Assembly (NCBI GenBank): GCA_025677825.1
Contig: JAIXMO010000037.1
Coordinates: forward strand, 246,858 to 310,857
DNA from: Helicostylum pulchrum
Taxonomy: Eukaryota; Mucoromycota; Mucoromycetes; Mucorales; Mucoraceae
Direction: 5' to 3'
Length of the DNA: 64,000 bases
The notes below the pieces were generated by a model, which saw nothing but the letters and a program-made list of their open reading frames with translations, was not told the origin of the DNA and did no database searches. The position numbers and the translations under genes are program-made. Shown in pieces: positions 11,306-23,642 of this stretch (the stretch's first letter is position 1; every line of letters begins with the position of its first letter).

Positions 11306-13000
11306 CTATGGTAAAACCTTTTCTGGGTTCATTAATCCTTTTGGATCCAAAGCAATTTTAATGGTCTTCATGACATTGACGGTGTCTTCACCCAATTCTT
11401 GAACCAAAAACGATTTCTTACCAATACCCACACCATGCTCTCCACTGATAGAGCCTTCCATACTAATGGCTCGTTCCAGTAAGTTCTTATTTAACCGTTT
11501 GGCCTCTTCGTACTCTTTTGCGTCGTCTTTATCAAACAGGATAAATACGTGAAAGTTACCATCACCTACGTGGCCTACAAGTGGGCACGGCAGAAATGAG
11601 CTCTCAATATCCTTTTGTGTTTCTGAAATCAAATCGGGTAACTTTGAAACAGGTACAACCACGTCTGTTGTCCATACAGATGCATTAGGTTTCAACAGTG
11701 TAGAAGACCACAGCGCAATCTTTTTTTGTATGTAAAAATCAGTTTCATGAAATAAAATAAAAAATACTCAACAAACCTTTCTTCCTTCCCACAGTGTAAC
11801 TTTTTCTTGCTCATTTTTAGCATACTTGAAAACACCACCTTTATGCTTTTGAGCGATTTCCGACACAACATCAATATCATGCTGAACAAGTTGCTGCGAA
11901 GCACCTGAAAACTTAAAAAACAAGGTAGGCTTCTCAGAATGGCCTAAATCGGGATTAGCCAAATTGATTGCCTTCATCATCTGGGCGTCCAATAATTCGA
12001 CGGCGCCTATTTGAACGCCGGCTCTTACCAAGTCAGGTACCACCGCAGCCGCATCACGAATACTTTCAAAATCACACACTGCCACCGTCTCTACTTTAGG
12101 AACCACCGCCAACTTTAAAGTGATCTCAGTCACTACGCCCAGCGTGCCTTCAGATCCAATAAACAGCTTTGTCAAATCGTAACCCGCAGACGATTTTCGA
12201 GCCCGTTGTCGTGTCTTGATAATCTTACCATCGGCCATGACGACGGTCAAGTTAATCACCCATTCCTTCATGGTGCCGTACCGCACAGCGTTTGTACCTG
12301 AGCACGAAGTACCAACCATACCGCCAATACATGCGCCGGGTCCGGGGTCTTGAGGGAAAAACAAACCCTCCTTTTTTAAATAGAGGTTCAAATCTTCCCA
12401 TTGTACACCGGGTTGTACTACAATATCCATGTCGTGAGGGTGGAACGCGATAATGCGGTCCATGTGCTCAGTAAACGAAATGCATACACCGCCCTTGGGT
12501 GCAGAGAAGTGGCCTTCCAGCGAGGTGCCGCCAGAGAACGGTATAATAGGGACGTTGTACTTGTTACAGATCTTGACGATATCTGAAACTTGCGCGGTGG
12601 AACTTGGGTAGACAACAATGTTGGGTGCACCTTCGTTATGGTACGAGTTGTTTGAGTACCCGTGGTCCTGTAAAGCTTCTTCGTCAACAGTGACGTGGTG
12701 AGGTGGTAAAACTGTACAGAGGTCTTGAAATACTTTGTGGATGGTGGTATGGTTGGCAATGGGTGGAATGGGAACTTTTGTGAAAGTTACGGGGGTGGTT
12801 TGGTTGGTGGTGGTGGTGGTGGTGCCTAGCCAGTAGCTAGCACCTGCTGCTGCGAGTATTGCAGATACACCAAGAATGGGTACATGGTTAGTTTTTCTTG
12901 AAATGTTTGCGCTCTGATAAGCTCTGCTTTGTTGTTGTAACACTGCATATTTGTTGAGACTAAAAATATGGCCTGGTTTTTTTAATCCTCTTTTAAGCAT
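11306..13000 (-). CDS. DLD1: D-lactate dehydrogenase (cytochrome), mitochondrial FAD flavoprotein
   Basis: Two exons, 11777-13000 and 11306-11719, join in phase 0 to give 545 residues. The protein oxidises D-lactate to pyruvate and passes electrons through FAD to cytochrome c. The N-terminus MLKRGLKKPGHIFSLNK is basic and fits a mitochondrial presequence, followed by a hydrophobic segment (about 42-62) that could anchor it in the inner membrane. The FAD-binding (PCMH-type) domain covers about 125-310, with VPIIPFSGGTSLEGH and GTLGVVTEITLKL; the C-terminal FAD-linked oxidase domain covers about 320-545, with SISGEHGVGIGKK containing the conserved His and Gly residues. Length and order match the yeast Dld1/mammalian LDHD family; 2-hydroxyglutarate dehydrogenases are the nearest alternative. 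It lies about 170 bases upstream (minus-strand sense) of the 14-3-3 gene. Confidence 0.93.
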
Positions 13001-14838
13001 TTTATCGTTATAAAAAAAATAAAAGAGTGTTGTGGTAATAACTTGTTTTTTTTTTTAGTTTACTATTTAAAAGAGAATTAACAAAAAGGCAAAATAATTT
13101 CCCTTGCGGGAAATAAACTGGGAAAAAAAAAAAAAAAAGTGACAACTTGATAAACACTGGTTTGTAATAGAATTTAGTAGTGTGTACCTTTAGTTTACTA
13201 TTAAAAAACAACAACACCTGCATTCTTTTTTACTCAATTTTTTTTTATGTTTAATACTAAATACATGTCTTAATGTTTTCTTTCTCTCTTTTTTTATATG
13301 TAATTTATGCATTATGTCGATTGGTTTAATGGGCGATTAAAAAAAAATTCCCCCCAAAAATGCATTTTTCGTTTTTTAGTCCCTGGGAAATCAATGGGGG
13401 TTTATGCTTAATGTCGTACACTTCGGAAGTTTTATTTTATTTTATCTGCCTAATCAAATATCCCCAAGAGTGCTGGATCTTTTTTTTTTTTTAAAAAAAA
13501 AGAGTTCTTTTTATAAAATTAGTAGATCGAGAGTTTAATAATAAGGTGTATTGGAACTTGACTTAATACGCGTTGTTACTTTTTTTTTTAAAAAAAAAAC
13601 TTTTGATCGATCTCAAAAATAAAATATGCACAACAAACAAAATCACGTAGATCTTGAATAGAATGCCGTGAGTACAAGACTATGAAAGTGAACAATAAGT
13701 ATCCATTTAACGAAGCTTGATGATAAAACACTTTTTTTTCCTTGTCCCAATAATCCTGCCTACTAGGCGTAGAAACTACAAAACAGTGTTTGTTAGAAGA
13801 GAAAATTGTATAGTAAGCTTTGATCGAGTATAAGGGTAGAATTCAGGGCGTACACTGGTGGGACGTAACTGATAAACTATGGCAAATCGTTTACTCCCCC
13901 CCTGATTTCTTAATTTTAAAGCGCTGTGCTTTTTGAATTCAAAAATTAGTCTAACTGACTGTAAAACTTGCAGTTCTTTTTTAACGATTTTCAAGACTAT
14001 GAGACTATACCAGTGTAAAAGTATTTTTACTTTTTTGAGTTCAAAAATAACCAAACTGACTACAAAATGCCACGTTCTTCTATTTTAAGATTTTCAAGTC
14101 TCGCAGACTCGTCAAAAGTAAAGCGGTACTAACGTCGTTTATCTGAAACTGACCTCTTCTAAAAATGTATTGTTTACTCTTAAAATACGAGTGTGAGAAA
14201 TAAACAGTCCGATTATGATAAAATATGGTTTCTCCTTTTTTTTATACAAGCAAAGCAGTGTTTTTTATTATATGGTATGTGTGCATCTTTCGAAAGGAGC
14301 TTTTTTCTGTGGTATGGTGGTGTTGATGCAAATGGATACTGTGGATAAAAAGATAGCGTGCTTCACGCTTTTTTTTTTTTAATTGACCATGTAAATTAAC
14401 TGTATATCAAGATTTCTATTTAATCAAAGTGATGATTTATCAATATAAAGGGTTAAAAGGCAGTGTCGAAAATATCGGGACATACTTCCATTACAAACAA
14501 TCTGTCAGAGAAAGATAAAGATAAAAAAAAACAGGAAGCTTTTATAATTCGCTCAAAAAATATAAGAGCCTTAAAGTACTCTGTAAGTTTTGGGTAGTTC
14601 TGGACATAACACCTGGAATACGCAAGAAAAAAAACCAAAAGAAAAAAAAAAGTACCTGAGTGGCTTATACCTAGGTAGCTTTCATAGAGCGTCAGGTCTT
14701 TTTGGAAGATTTTTTTTTGAAAGTACACAGTTTTCAGTAGCATATAACAGGAATATGTATATGATAACGATGATATACGGCTATTTGACAGGAATTTACG
14801 CCTTTAAGCGCCTTCAACAGTCACCGGTCTGAATTTTT
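13001..14838. other. Gene-poor AT-rich region
   Basis: No gene supported. Contains poly-A/T runs, including inverted A/T pairs near 13480-13505 and 13578-13602 that could fold, and the tandem duplication listed separately. Confidence 0.5.
13930..14133. repeat. Degenerate tandem duplication, two copies of about 102 bp
   Basis: Copy 1 starts TTTTTGAATTCAAAAAT (13930) and copy 2 TTTTTGAGTTCAAAAAT (about 14033). Both continue with the same order of words: AACTGACT..AAAA, then GTTCTT, then GATTTTCAAG and GAGACT/CAGACT. The copies have diverged considerably. No protein or known element is recognised. Confidence 0.6.
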
Positions 14839-15212
14839 TTAAACAGCTGCGCGTATATTATCGACAATCCACTGTGGATTCGAATCACTAAATTCGGAAC
14901 CGTCATCATGACCTGCATAAAAGAACAAGATCCGGTTACTTCTATTGATGTTGAAGTAACCCCTGTTGAGGGATAGTCTTTGAAGACTTCATTTGAAGAA
15001 ATAGAAAGATGTAGTCCCTCTTCAGAAGCACGCACCAATTTACGAACAGTAAATGATAATTTGAAGGAAGCTTTGGGATCTGATGAAAAAGGGGATCTTA
15101 TAATAGATTCCGTCAAAATATTATAAGTCTGTAAAGTTGCAGGACGACCCGTATAGCGAGCAAGAAAAAAAGCTGCATCGCTTAAACAAACATGGACTCC
15201 GTATTTTATCAT
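14839..15212 (-). pseudogene. Possible broken or unresolved small gene
   Basis: A minus frame opens with ATG at 15210-15212 and reads protein-like (PATLQTYNILTESI, ASFKLSFTVRKLVRASEEGL). After an acceptor TTTTATGCAG ending at 14913, a different frame reads GHDDGSEFSDSNPQWIVDNI and stops at TAA 14839-14841, like a genuine C-terminus. I found no donor in the phase needed to join them; the only nearby donor-like sites (GTTACT, GTAACC) are phase 0 while phase 1 is needed. Either the gene carries a small indel or I mis-assigned the exons. The plus strand here is also partly open, so strand is not certain. Function unknown. Confidence 0.3.
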
Positions 15213-17198
15213 AGGTGGTAAAATTAATAATCTCTTTTTCTTTTTTCTGGAAGTATTTTTTTTTCTTATGTATACGTCTTTATATCTTATATTATTCGGC
15301 TTTTTTTTTTTCTAGTGCTTTTTTTTTCTTATGTCCATACAAAAAGGATACGGTTCTGGTAACAGCCGTGCATCGGAGCACTTGTTACGAGCGCTCAAGC
15401 ATAGTCCACCACGATATCGAGCTGCTTTCTTTTAAAAATGCTTTATAAAACTAAGTAAAAAAGTAATATACCGCACTCTGAGCGTGTAAGTAGAATGTGT
15501 ATTAAGAGATTTACCATATAATATTATATAGCAATACAGCTCAAAAAAAAAAAAAAAAAAAAAAAAGGCCAGCAGCAGCCCTCCCATAGGGTTTCTAAAG
15601 GGCTGGTCAATGTAAGCGGCTAGTTAAACCATATATTATACATTGTTTAGTATCTAATATTGACTCTACCAAGTTTGATTGGCTTACATAAATAATTTCG
15701 TGGTGGAGGGATGCCAACTTTTTATACCAGACTCTGATTTATATCTTGAAGATCATGGAAAGTTGAAGCATCACAAAAGAGAATAGCTTTTTTCAAAGAA
15801 AGTTATGCTATTAAAAAAATTATTATCGGTAAATATAACGATATTCTTTTATTATTATTTTCAATTGCATTGACACAAGTTATGTAGCAGCCGTCCAATA
15901 CAGCAGATGTGCCAAGAAACAGAAGAGGATTTCGTTGAAGATGAAATGACCTGAAAGCTTTGTGCTTTTTTTTTTATAGAAGTAAAGCGTAAAGGCAATT
16001 ATCACAATAATAACCTGGAGGGTGATGTCGCTAAACTTGCCAAGGAAATGCAAAGTGCATTTAACAACAAATTTATGCAACTGTAGATAAAGTGGCGCTG
16101 CTGAAAAGCAAATACTTTATATAAACTCACATACAATCGACTTATTAAACCTCCCTATAACCTTTATAGTCAGATATTCTTCCCCCGTTCAATAATTAAC
16201 TTGTGTTTTGCATTGTCGAGTATGACTTCTACACTTTAACATTCATATATGTATACTGCTATATTTTTAAATATCCTTTTAGATTTAATTGCGTGATCAG
16301 ATTTTGAGATAAATTGATCGCGTATTAACTGTATATACCGTCTTTCCAGCCTTGGTAGTTAAATAGAAGAAAGAAAAAGAAAGCTTATCGTTAAGATCTT
16401 TCTACTGAACACTAATTGTTATTTTTTTGGTTGTGCTATCTTTTTTTTTTTTTAACTGCATGTGCGACACTATTTTTTTTTTTTTGGAAGTGTCCGGATT
16501 ACGGATACGGATAAGAAATTATTTAAAAAACCAAAAGATGCAGGGCGCTGTGGCATCATTTTGAGAAAAAATGTGCATAGTTATTGTATCTATTTCGTTA
16601 TTCGTGTAAAAAAAAACGCGGTAAGACAAAAAACAGTTAATCATTGCGATTTACTTTACAATTTGTTATTAGTTTTAATCTAACTTTTAAGAAAGATAAC
16701 TACCGTCGAATGTCACCATATCAAACTATATTCACCACTTATTTCAGCATGGTTTATTCCTTTGTTTTATCTACTACAGAGATTCTATTTTTTTTTTTGT
16801 AAAAGAATTACTAAATAAGGGTATATGTTTACGCTGCTACATTTTTAAACCTTCTCTACTCAAGACGTGTTGGATTCCACAAACCGTCTCCCCTTTTTAT
16901 TTGTTTACTGTTGCACGAAAATTTTGTACTAATATAGACAACCCGTTTCAGGGTCCTTTTTATTATTTATACGCACATCAAGTATACATGTCAAGTGCGA
17001 CAGTTATACGTACATAATTTAAAATAATCGTACGGATAATAATAGAAAACCCTCCGCGTTCATACTTTCGCGAAACTCGATTACCTTTAAAAAAAAAGAG
17101 GATGTTAATCTGGGTTGAATAATAATAATAAAAAAAGCAGGGTTACATTTTATTCCTATTTTCAATAAATTAGATGTTAAAATATTTATTTATAGCAG

Positions 17199-17231
<33 letters not shown>

Positions 17232-17303
17232 AAATTTATAAAAAAATAAAAAAATAATATGAATAGTAGTGGTAAGTAAATAAAATATCAAAAAGTATAT
17301 ATA
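15213..17303. other. Gene-poor region with short coding-like remnants
   Basis: Mostly AT-rich DNA with poly-A (15541-15566) and poly-T runs. On the plus strand short frames read like protein: DSDLYLEDHGKLKHHK at 15731-15782, SYVAAVQYSRCAKKQKR near 15880-15925, and, after an acceptor-like TTTTTTTTATAG, GDVAKLAKEMQSAFNNKFM ending in TAG at about 16085. They do not connect into one frame. A TA/TG microsatellite lies at 17198-17232. No complete gene is seen. Confidence 0.4.
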
Positions 17304-18665
17304 TTATAATGTAGTAGATTTCTTCTTGTTTTTGACAATGGTCTTTAACCTTTTCAACATTGTCTTTGGCTTTAATTTATCAGCTACGGTAGCAGGAGCA
17401 GGAGCTTGAAATACTGGCATACCTTTACTATCATCCAATGATGAACGTGGATGAATTCGTGTACCCAATGCCGCACTTTTTTTTTTACATTTTAGTTTTC
17501 TTTTAATTTTCATAATGCTCATATAACTTACTAGAGACTGTATCGTTTACGTTGTGCAGTGTTTGTGCTAGCTGAAGGTTTCAAGGTCTCGATCTTGGGT
17601 TGGAAGTCTTCACGACTTTTATAATAAATAATGCTTTCATCGTCTACGCTTTCGTGGATCGAGATATCTAATGACTGAGTACGAGGAATAACTGAGCTGA
17701 TACTTTTTTCTAAAAGAATACTCCTTTGGTTTGGAATTTCAAGTGTCTCAGATTTACTAATATCAAGTTCCTTGGTAATGTCAGCAAGTGTGATTTCAGG
17801 AAAGTAGGATGGTCTTCTTAGTGTGATGTCAAGGATGATGGTTTCTGATTCTTTTTCTTGTTGTGTTATTTGTTCGATGATATTTACTTTTTCAGGCACG
17901 CTTAACAACTCAGGTACATTTACTTGTTCGATTTCCACCGCTGACTCGTTTATTTGCTTTGGCTCGTTTACTTGTTCAAGATCCATCACTTGAACCTGCA
18001 CTTGTACTGGTTCTTCCACTTGTACTGGTTCTTCCACTTGTACGGGCTCTTCCACTTGTACGGGCTCTTCCACTTGTACGGGCTCTTCCACTTGTACGGG
18101 CTCTTCCACTACCTGTACAGGCTCTTCCACTTGTACTGTCACAGTCTCCAGTTGAACTGACTCTTTTACCTGCTCTTCGACTTTCTGTTGCACTAAATCC
18201 TCCTCTTGTACTACTCCTTTGTGGATAGGAATTTGAGAAGCGCAAAAAGTATGGGCAGTTTTTAAATCAACGTAATCTTGTAATATAGATTGTTCAGATT
18301 TGTTTATGTCATTCTCTGCACAAAATGTGTCAATAAGAGATGCTGGAAGGTTTAAATCTGGTTCAAGTAACAGAGTAGTAGTAGATGGCACGGTAGTAGT
18401 AGTTGTAACATCAATTACGGTACCATAGTTACTACTGCGAGTGGTAGAAGAAGAGATATTTACCGATCGTGCCGTAGTTTTATTAGGAGAAATGATTTGC
18501 TCATCCACTAATAAACTGCATTATTATAAATTTAACTTTTTTATTATTTGTGATTTGTTTATTGCATTTATTACCTAAAGTATTGGAAGGAGTTTGAACA
18601 GGTGTGATTGGTGGAGAAGGAAAAGGGTTCCTTAGCATGAGCATAGTACTAATCCTAACCAACAT
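17304..18665 (-). CDS. Unrecognised 412-aa protein with Val/Gln/Glu/Pro hexapeptide repeats
   Basis: Exons 18575-18665, 17532-18507 and 17304-17475 join in phase (413 codons including stop). The N-terminus, with MLMLRNPFPSPPITPVQTPS, is short and Pro-rich; no signal peptide is convincing. A Thr/Ser-rich stretch follows, then tandem hexapeptides of the form EEPVQV (about residues 155-200), further Gln/Glu/Val-rich repeats, and a Lys-rich C-terminus (MLKRLKTIVKNKKKS). The protein looks disordered and acidic with a basic tail. I do not recognise a family. Exon 2 begins at the second AG (TTATTAG) because the first would give an immediate stop. An acceptor-like site just before the ATG (TTCTTTACAG) suggests a 5'-UTR intron. 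Confidence 0.7.
17995..18133 (-). repeat. 18-bp in-frame tandem repeat encoding EEPVQV
   Basis: About seven 18-base units (plus strand GTACGGGCTCTTCCACTT), with four central copies identical and the edges diverged. One copy has an extra ACC, inserting a Val. Confidence 0.9.
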
Positions 18666-20034
18666 GACTGTAAAGAAGAAGTAAATAAAGAAAAGGTAAA
18701 GAGAGAAAGAGAAAAAATGGGAACTGAAAAAAAAGAGTAAATATTTATTCGTGTAAAAAATTTCGAAATTAAAATTTATGCGCTCTTTTTTTTTAAAAAA
18801 AAGGGGGTGATAAAAAAAATGGAACGGGTTTTCAAAGGAAATATTATGCCGGATTTTTATATAGAATTACTTTATAAAAAAAAAAATCAACGAAAAAAAG
18901 AACACAAAAAATCAACTTGAGATGTTTTTGTACTTTTTTACTTCTCTTCATACCAAAGAAAAAAAAGTAAAAACGCAAAAAGCAAACTAGGCTTAAAAAA
19001 GAAGTGAACATGAGACTTCCAAAGGGATTATCACGGTACAAAGAGAAAAAATATGTAAATTACAAAAAAACTATAAATTTTTTTTTTTTTTGAAATAGCT
19101 TATCAAATCATAATACTTTACCACATAAAGAAAAAGGCGGTGTAGGACAAAAATGGTACCATTTCGTGAAACAATACTTTACCATCCAAGGTGCTCATAT
19201 AAATGATCAAAGAGTAGTATAGTTATCTAACATAATAATGTAAGCTATCATAACATTCAGTCTGTACATGAATCATACAATGAATATTTCACTTAATATA
19301 TGCGTGCTGCACAGTCTGAGGTCACAACACAAATACATTGATAACTGACTTTATTGTCATTTAGTAATACTTTAGAAGAAAAAAGTGTATATGATTTGTC
19401 ACGCATTGTTTCATTTTAGTTCCGTATAACATAAGAATCTCCACGGATCAAAATTAATAGTACATTAAACTATAGAAAGACATGTATGTACTGCCATTTT
19501 TTTTTTTTTTTTGCTCCGGCGGTAGGTAATAGGTTTTAGACACGGAATGCGGACTGATTAAGAGAACCCGGATCGAGTAGATCCTTTTCTTACTCCTGCA
19601 CACTTTTTTGGGGGGAAATAGAATGTCTCAAAGATAAACTAAACCTTCTATCAGATTTTTAGTTTAAAATGCTTACAAAAGTTATATTTCATTGGTTTAT
19701 GTTAACTCATGTCATGACTTTTCGTGCTCCCAAGTAAACTTCAGTGGGAAAGCGAAAGTTCTTTAAGCCATGCGTATAAATGTGTGAGTGCAAAAGAAGT
19801 GCCTTTTTTTTACGTCATTCATTCACCGACACAGCAGCAAAAAAAAAAAGGGCCCAGTGAGAGGGTCTGGTGAAATTAGATAATCCGTTCGGAAAGCTGA
19901 GTAATAAAAATAAGAGGGAAATAAGGCTTTTTTTTATATTTTCTTTTTTCTTTGTTCGCTCTTTTTTTAATTTTTTCTTCTTCTTACTAACACACATAAT
20001 ACTCTTTTCCTTTTCCAATAAGCAATACTGTTTG
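18666..20034. other. Divergent intergenic region between two genes
   Basis: Upstream DNA shared by the minus-strand repeat protein and the plus-strand zinc-finger gene. AT-rich, with an A/T inverted run at 18787-18805. A pyrimidine-rich stretch ending CCAATAAG at about 20022 may be a 5'-UTR intron acceptor of the zinc-finger gene. No other gene is seen. Confidence 0.5.
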
Positions 20035-21103
20035 ATGTTGAACGATAATCAAAAAGAGACATCATTTCTTGTTACCAATGCTTCTGGTAGACATATTAAT
20101 ATTCTAAATGATAATGAAGCACGAGAAGCAGTGGTGGTGGTGGAACAACCAAGTCCACCTAGCTCAGAAATATCAGATGAAACAAGTACAGAAGGATTTT
20201 TGTCCTCTTCTTCATCTAAAAGAAAATATCATTGTTCAGAACCGGGTTGCCCAAAGAGTTTTACCACTAGGTATGTGAATATAGTACAACAATACTAATA
20301 AAAAAAAATTCTCATGATTATATAATAGTGGACATTTAGCAAGACATAATCGCATTCATACAGGAGAAAAGAACTTTCCTTGCTTATTTCCTGGATGTCA
20401 ATCGAGGTTTTCTCGTCAAGATAATATGATGCAACATTACCGTACTCATATGTCACCTAAATCAAGAAGAACTCAAAAAAAGATTATATCAGAGGATCTT
20501 CACCCAAGACCTAGATTACATGCCCATCAAAGGATTCGTTCAGATCCATACAGAGTCGAAAGACCTCTTACTATTGATCAACATCTAAACAACTACCGTA
20601 GATCCTTATTATCTCATCCTTCCACTGCAGACCGGGTCGCTTCTTCTGTTAAATACAATATGCCTACACCACTTGGTTCAGTAGCAGCTTCACATATGCA
20701 AAAGCAACAGCAACAAAAGAACTGGGTTATTGAACCTATTGGTCATCAGTCTTCCAATTCTTCACATCATGAAGATGAAGAGGATGACGATGAGGAAGAT
20801 TTATTAACAACTCCACCTGTACCTGAAATTATATTTTATCAACATAAACCACTCACATTTTCCTCAGAAATTAAAAAATCCTCACTTCCTTTTACATTAT
20901 TACACCCAAGTCAAGTACAACAAACATTAGCAGCGCCTCAAGTTGTTCAGCCTGCATCATATCAATTTGAGCAAACCAAAGAAAATACGCCACCACCATT
21001 AACTACATCCTCTACATCTTCATCCACCACTACCAATGATAGTCATTCTTCATCACAAGCTGGGTTATTACAACTCGCTCATATTGTGAGCACATTTGGT
21101 TAA
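20035..21103 (+). CDS. C2H2 zinc-finger transcription factor, Nrg1-like
   Basis: Exons 20035-20270 and 20329-21103 give 336 residues. The intron falls inside the first finger; splicing restores FTTRYVN to FTTSGHLARHNRIHTGEK. Two adjacent C2H2 fingers are seen at about residues 64-120: YHCSEPGCPKSFTTSGHLAR and FPCLFPGCQSRFSRQDNMMQ followed by HYRTH. This finger pair is the signature of the fungal Nrg1/Nrg2 repressor group, which recruits Tup1-type corepressors to glucose- and stress-regulated promoters in yeasts. The rest is low complexity: a Gln-rich stretch, an acidic block (HEDEEDDDEED), and a Ser/Thr-rich C-terminus. The start is the first ATG in frame; the longer open frame upstream lacks an ATG. 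Role as a repressor is inferred from yeast relatives. Confidence 0.88.
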
Positions 21104-21431
21104 AAAAGGAATTTCCCCTTTTCCACCACCCCCAGAAAGAGAAGAAGAAAAAAACCCTGTTCCCTCCCCTTATTGTATTACAAAGTACCAAAGTAAAAAC
21201 AAAAAAAACTCTCATCATAATACCCCCATCCCCCCCCCCTTTTTTTTTTCTTTTCCTCCCTCCCCTTGTTAGATTATATATATATATATATATAAAATGT
21301 AAAGTCGCAGTTTTTGGATTACTATTCCAAAAGAGAAACTTGCGTATCTAAAACCTTGGTCCCTATTTCTAATTTTAAAGCATTCAAACTGAGTATATTC
21401 TTCAAGGTTAGAATCACCGCAGTTAAAGAAA

Positions 21432-21482
21432 AAAAAGTATCATTTTTACACAAAAAGTATCATTTTTACACAAAAAGTATCT
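21432..21482. repeat. 20-bp tandem repeat, 2.5 copies
   Basis: The unit AAAAAGTATCATTTTTACAC occurs twice exactly and then again in part. Confidence 0.9.
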
Positions 21483-23443
21483 TTGTGTACTTCGTTTACT
21501 TTTTTCAATCATTGATCCATTAGATATCAATTCGTTGGAGCATTTATTTATTTAAATGACAGCATTTTGCAGCATCAATTGGTACTTTTTTTCTGATAAG
21601 ATCAACACTACACCTGATTTTGAATAGCAGGATAAGAAAAAACCCGGTCTAAAACTTTTGATTATCAGTAACAATCATTTTTTTTTTAGGTATAAATAAG
21701 TTAAACTGTATAAAATAAGGACCCTGATCGCCCGGTATCTTTGTTATATGGAGCCTCTATTGGCTATGTCTTGTAATTGGTTGGTATTATTTTTATTTCT
21801 AAATTAAGACGACTCTTTTTTTTTTTTTTGCATCGTCTGATCAAAATTTAATATAAACAATGGTTTGAATAAAGCAATTTTGTTCGAAAATACTTTGCAA
21901 TCTCTTTGTAGGAATGATTTTACCTCAGCAAAGATAAAATTATTGAAAGGAGCCTCCAGTAGAAAAGGCTCCCTCCTCTTATTATTTTTTGTCCCGCGGA
22001 AGGAAACCCTTTTTTTTAAAAAAATGGAACTCAGGGAAATTGCTCTCAAAAGGAAAATCATATGTTTGGGGTTTTTTTTCTCACACACGCACTTTTTGGT
22101 CCAAGAGAGAGAGAGAGCGCTTCTTTCCTAAACGCTTTGACTACATAAAAAGTATTACTTTGTTTCATCGTCCCCTTTGAATAAGCATACAGCTGCATAC
22201 TACAGAAAAAGAAAACTTATCGTGTATTTAGTTACTTTTTTTTTTTTTTTTTTTTGTACCTGTGGATTACATAATGCCATGTTTTTTTGTCCCTTTAACC
22301 CGAACCTTTGACACTGACGTACCCTGGTTTTTTTTTTTACATCTTTTTTTTTTGCAGCTGTAATGTCGTACCATCCCAAAAGTCGGAATACATTTGTCCT
22401 TTTTGATTGTCTCTAGTATTTATAAATAATGCAATGCAGTCGTGATATCTTATCATATATGGATATATTAACTAACGCATTTTTTTTTTTTTTTTTTTTT
22501 GCTCGAGAAGCAAATTGGTCATTGTGCAGAATATATAACACAATTGCGCTGTGTTATGTATATCGAGATATACAATGAAAACGTGATTCTCAAACATGAT
22601 TATACGGGGACGACTCTCTCTCTTTTAAGACTCCTATAAAATGTACTACAAGCGGCCCGAGCAAAATTGATAAATGTTAAACTTTCTACCACGTTTGAAC
22701 GCAAATAACCTTATCTCTCTCTCTGAAATACTGTGCTGGTTCTAAACGACCCTGTTTTTTTTCTTTTTTTTTTTTAACGGGCTAACAAAGTTTTGTGTAA
22801 GATTACATAATGATATCATACCACATCTCTTTTCTACTAGCATCTACAGCTATTTAGTACCCTTTTTTTTTAAAAAAGGTTGCCTTTTATGTCTTATTTA
22901 GAAATACACTCCTTTTCCCAAAACGATGGCATGTTTTTTTATGTAATTAATGCCGTACAATTTGAGCAAATGGTAGAATCTATCTCCTACTTTTATAAGC
23001 GATTAAAGCTTGTATGTTGTAGAATTGATGCAATCTAATATTTAAGCTTTCTATCGAACGATTTTATTTTAAGCTCCTTTTAAGTGATCTCCTGGTACTC
23101 GTAATACCTACAGATATTTTAAAATAAATGTACACGGTTTTCAAGACCATATCGTTATTTTAGCTATTTCAAGAACACAAACACCCTTTAAAAACTAATT
23201 GAAAAAGAAGAAGGCAGTTACATTGATAATTTTCTTGGTTTACTATCGTTAAAATCGGGCACTCGAGACACCTGTGCACAATTTATCTGTACTTGGTGGA
23301 TACGACGCACATCTAGTTTTGTCGTATCCAATAGAATATATTATCACTTTTTTCCCAATACGTTTTACCAATATTTCTTCTCGTTCTTTCTTGCATAAGT
23401 AAATACTACAAAAATAGTAATAAGTGAGTTTACATTAAAATAA

Positions 23444-23550
23444 AACACACACACACACAGACACACAGACACAGACACAGACACACAGACACACAGACAC
23501 ACAGACAGACACACACACACACACACAGACACACACAGACACACACGCAC
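23444..23550. repeat. CACA/CAGA compound microsatellite
   Basis: About 107 bases of (AC)n with regularly interspersed AGAC units, pure purine/cytosine on the plus strand. The Cys/Val-rich frame on the other strand is an artefact of it. Confidence 0.95.
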
Positions 23551-23642
23551 ACAGTTTTTACCTTTCTTCGATCATCGTATTTTCTAAAATCGTGTAAAAA
23601 GAAAAAAAATAGTTACGGACTTAGTATTTGATACGATGATGA

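Larger units (their letters stand above)
21104..23642. other. Long gene-poor region
   Basis: About 2.5 kb without a convincing gene. Contains poly-C/T DNA after the zinc-finger gene, a (TA)n run at about 21276-21294, a 20-bp tandem repeat (21432-21482), many poly-T runs and a CA/GACA microsatellite (23444-23550). Short frames such as 21804-22131 are low complexity and not supported. Confidence 0.5.

Noticed and set aside
12401..12759. Frames on both strands inside the D-lactate dehydrogenase gene
   Set aside because: Shadows of a well-supported coding exon.
13480..13602. Inverted A/T runs resembling rho-independent terminators
   Set aside because: In this AT-rich eukaryotic DNA such runs occur everywhere and have no adjacent gene end to support the reading.
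17954..18245. Leu/His-rich plus frames and an Arg/Ser-rich minus frame
   Set aside because: Out-of-frame readings of the EEPVQV repeat.
23365..23550. Cys/Val-rich minus frame
   Set aside because: Pure translation of the CA/GACA microsatellite.
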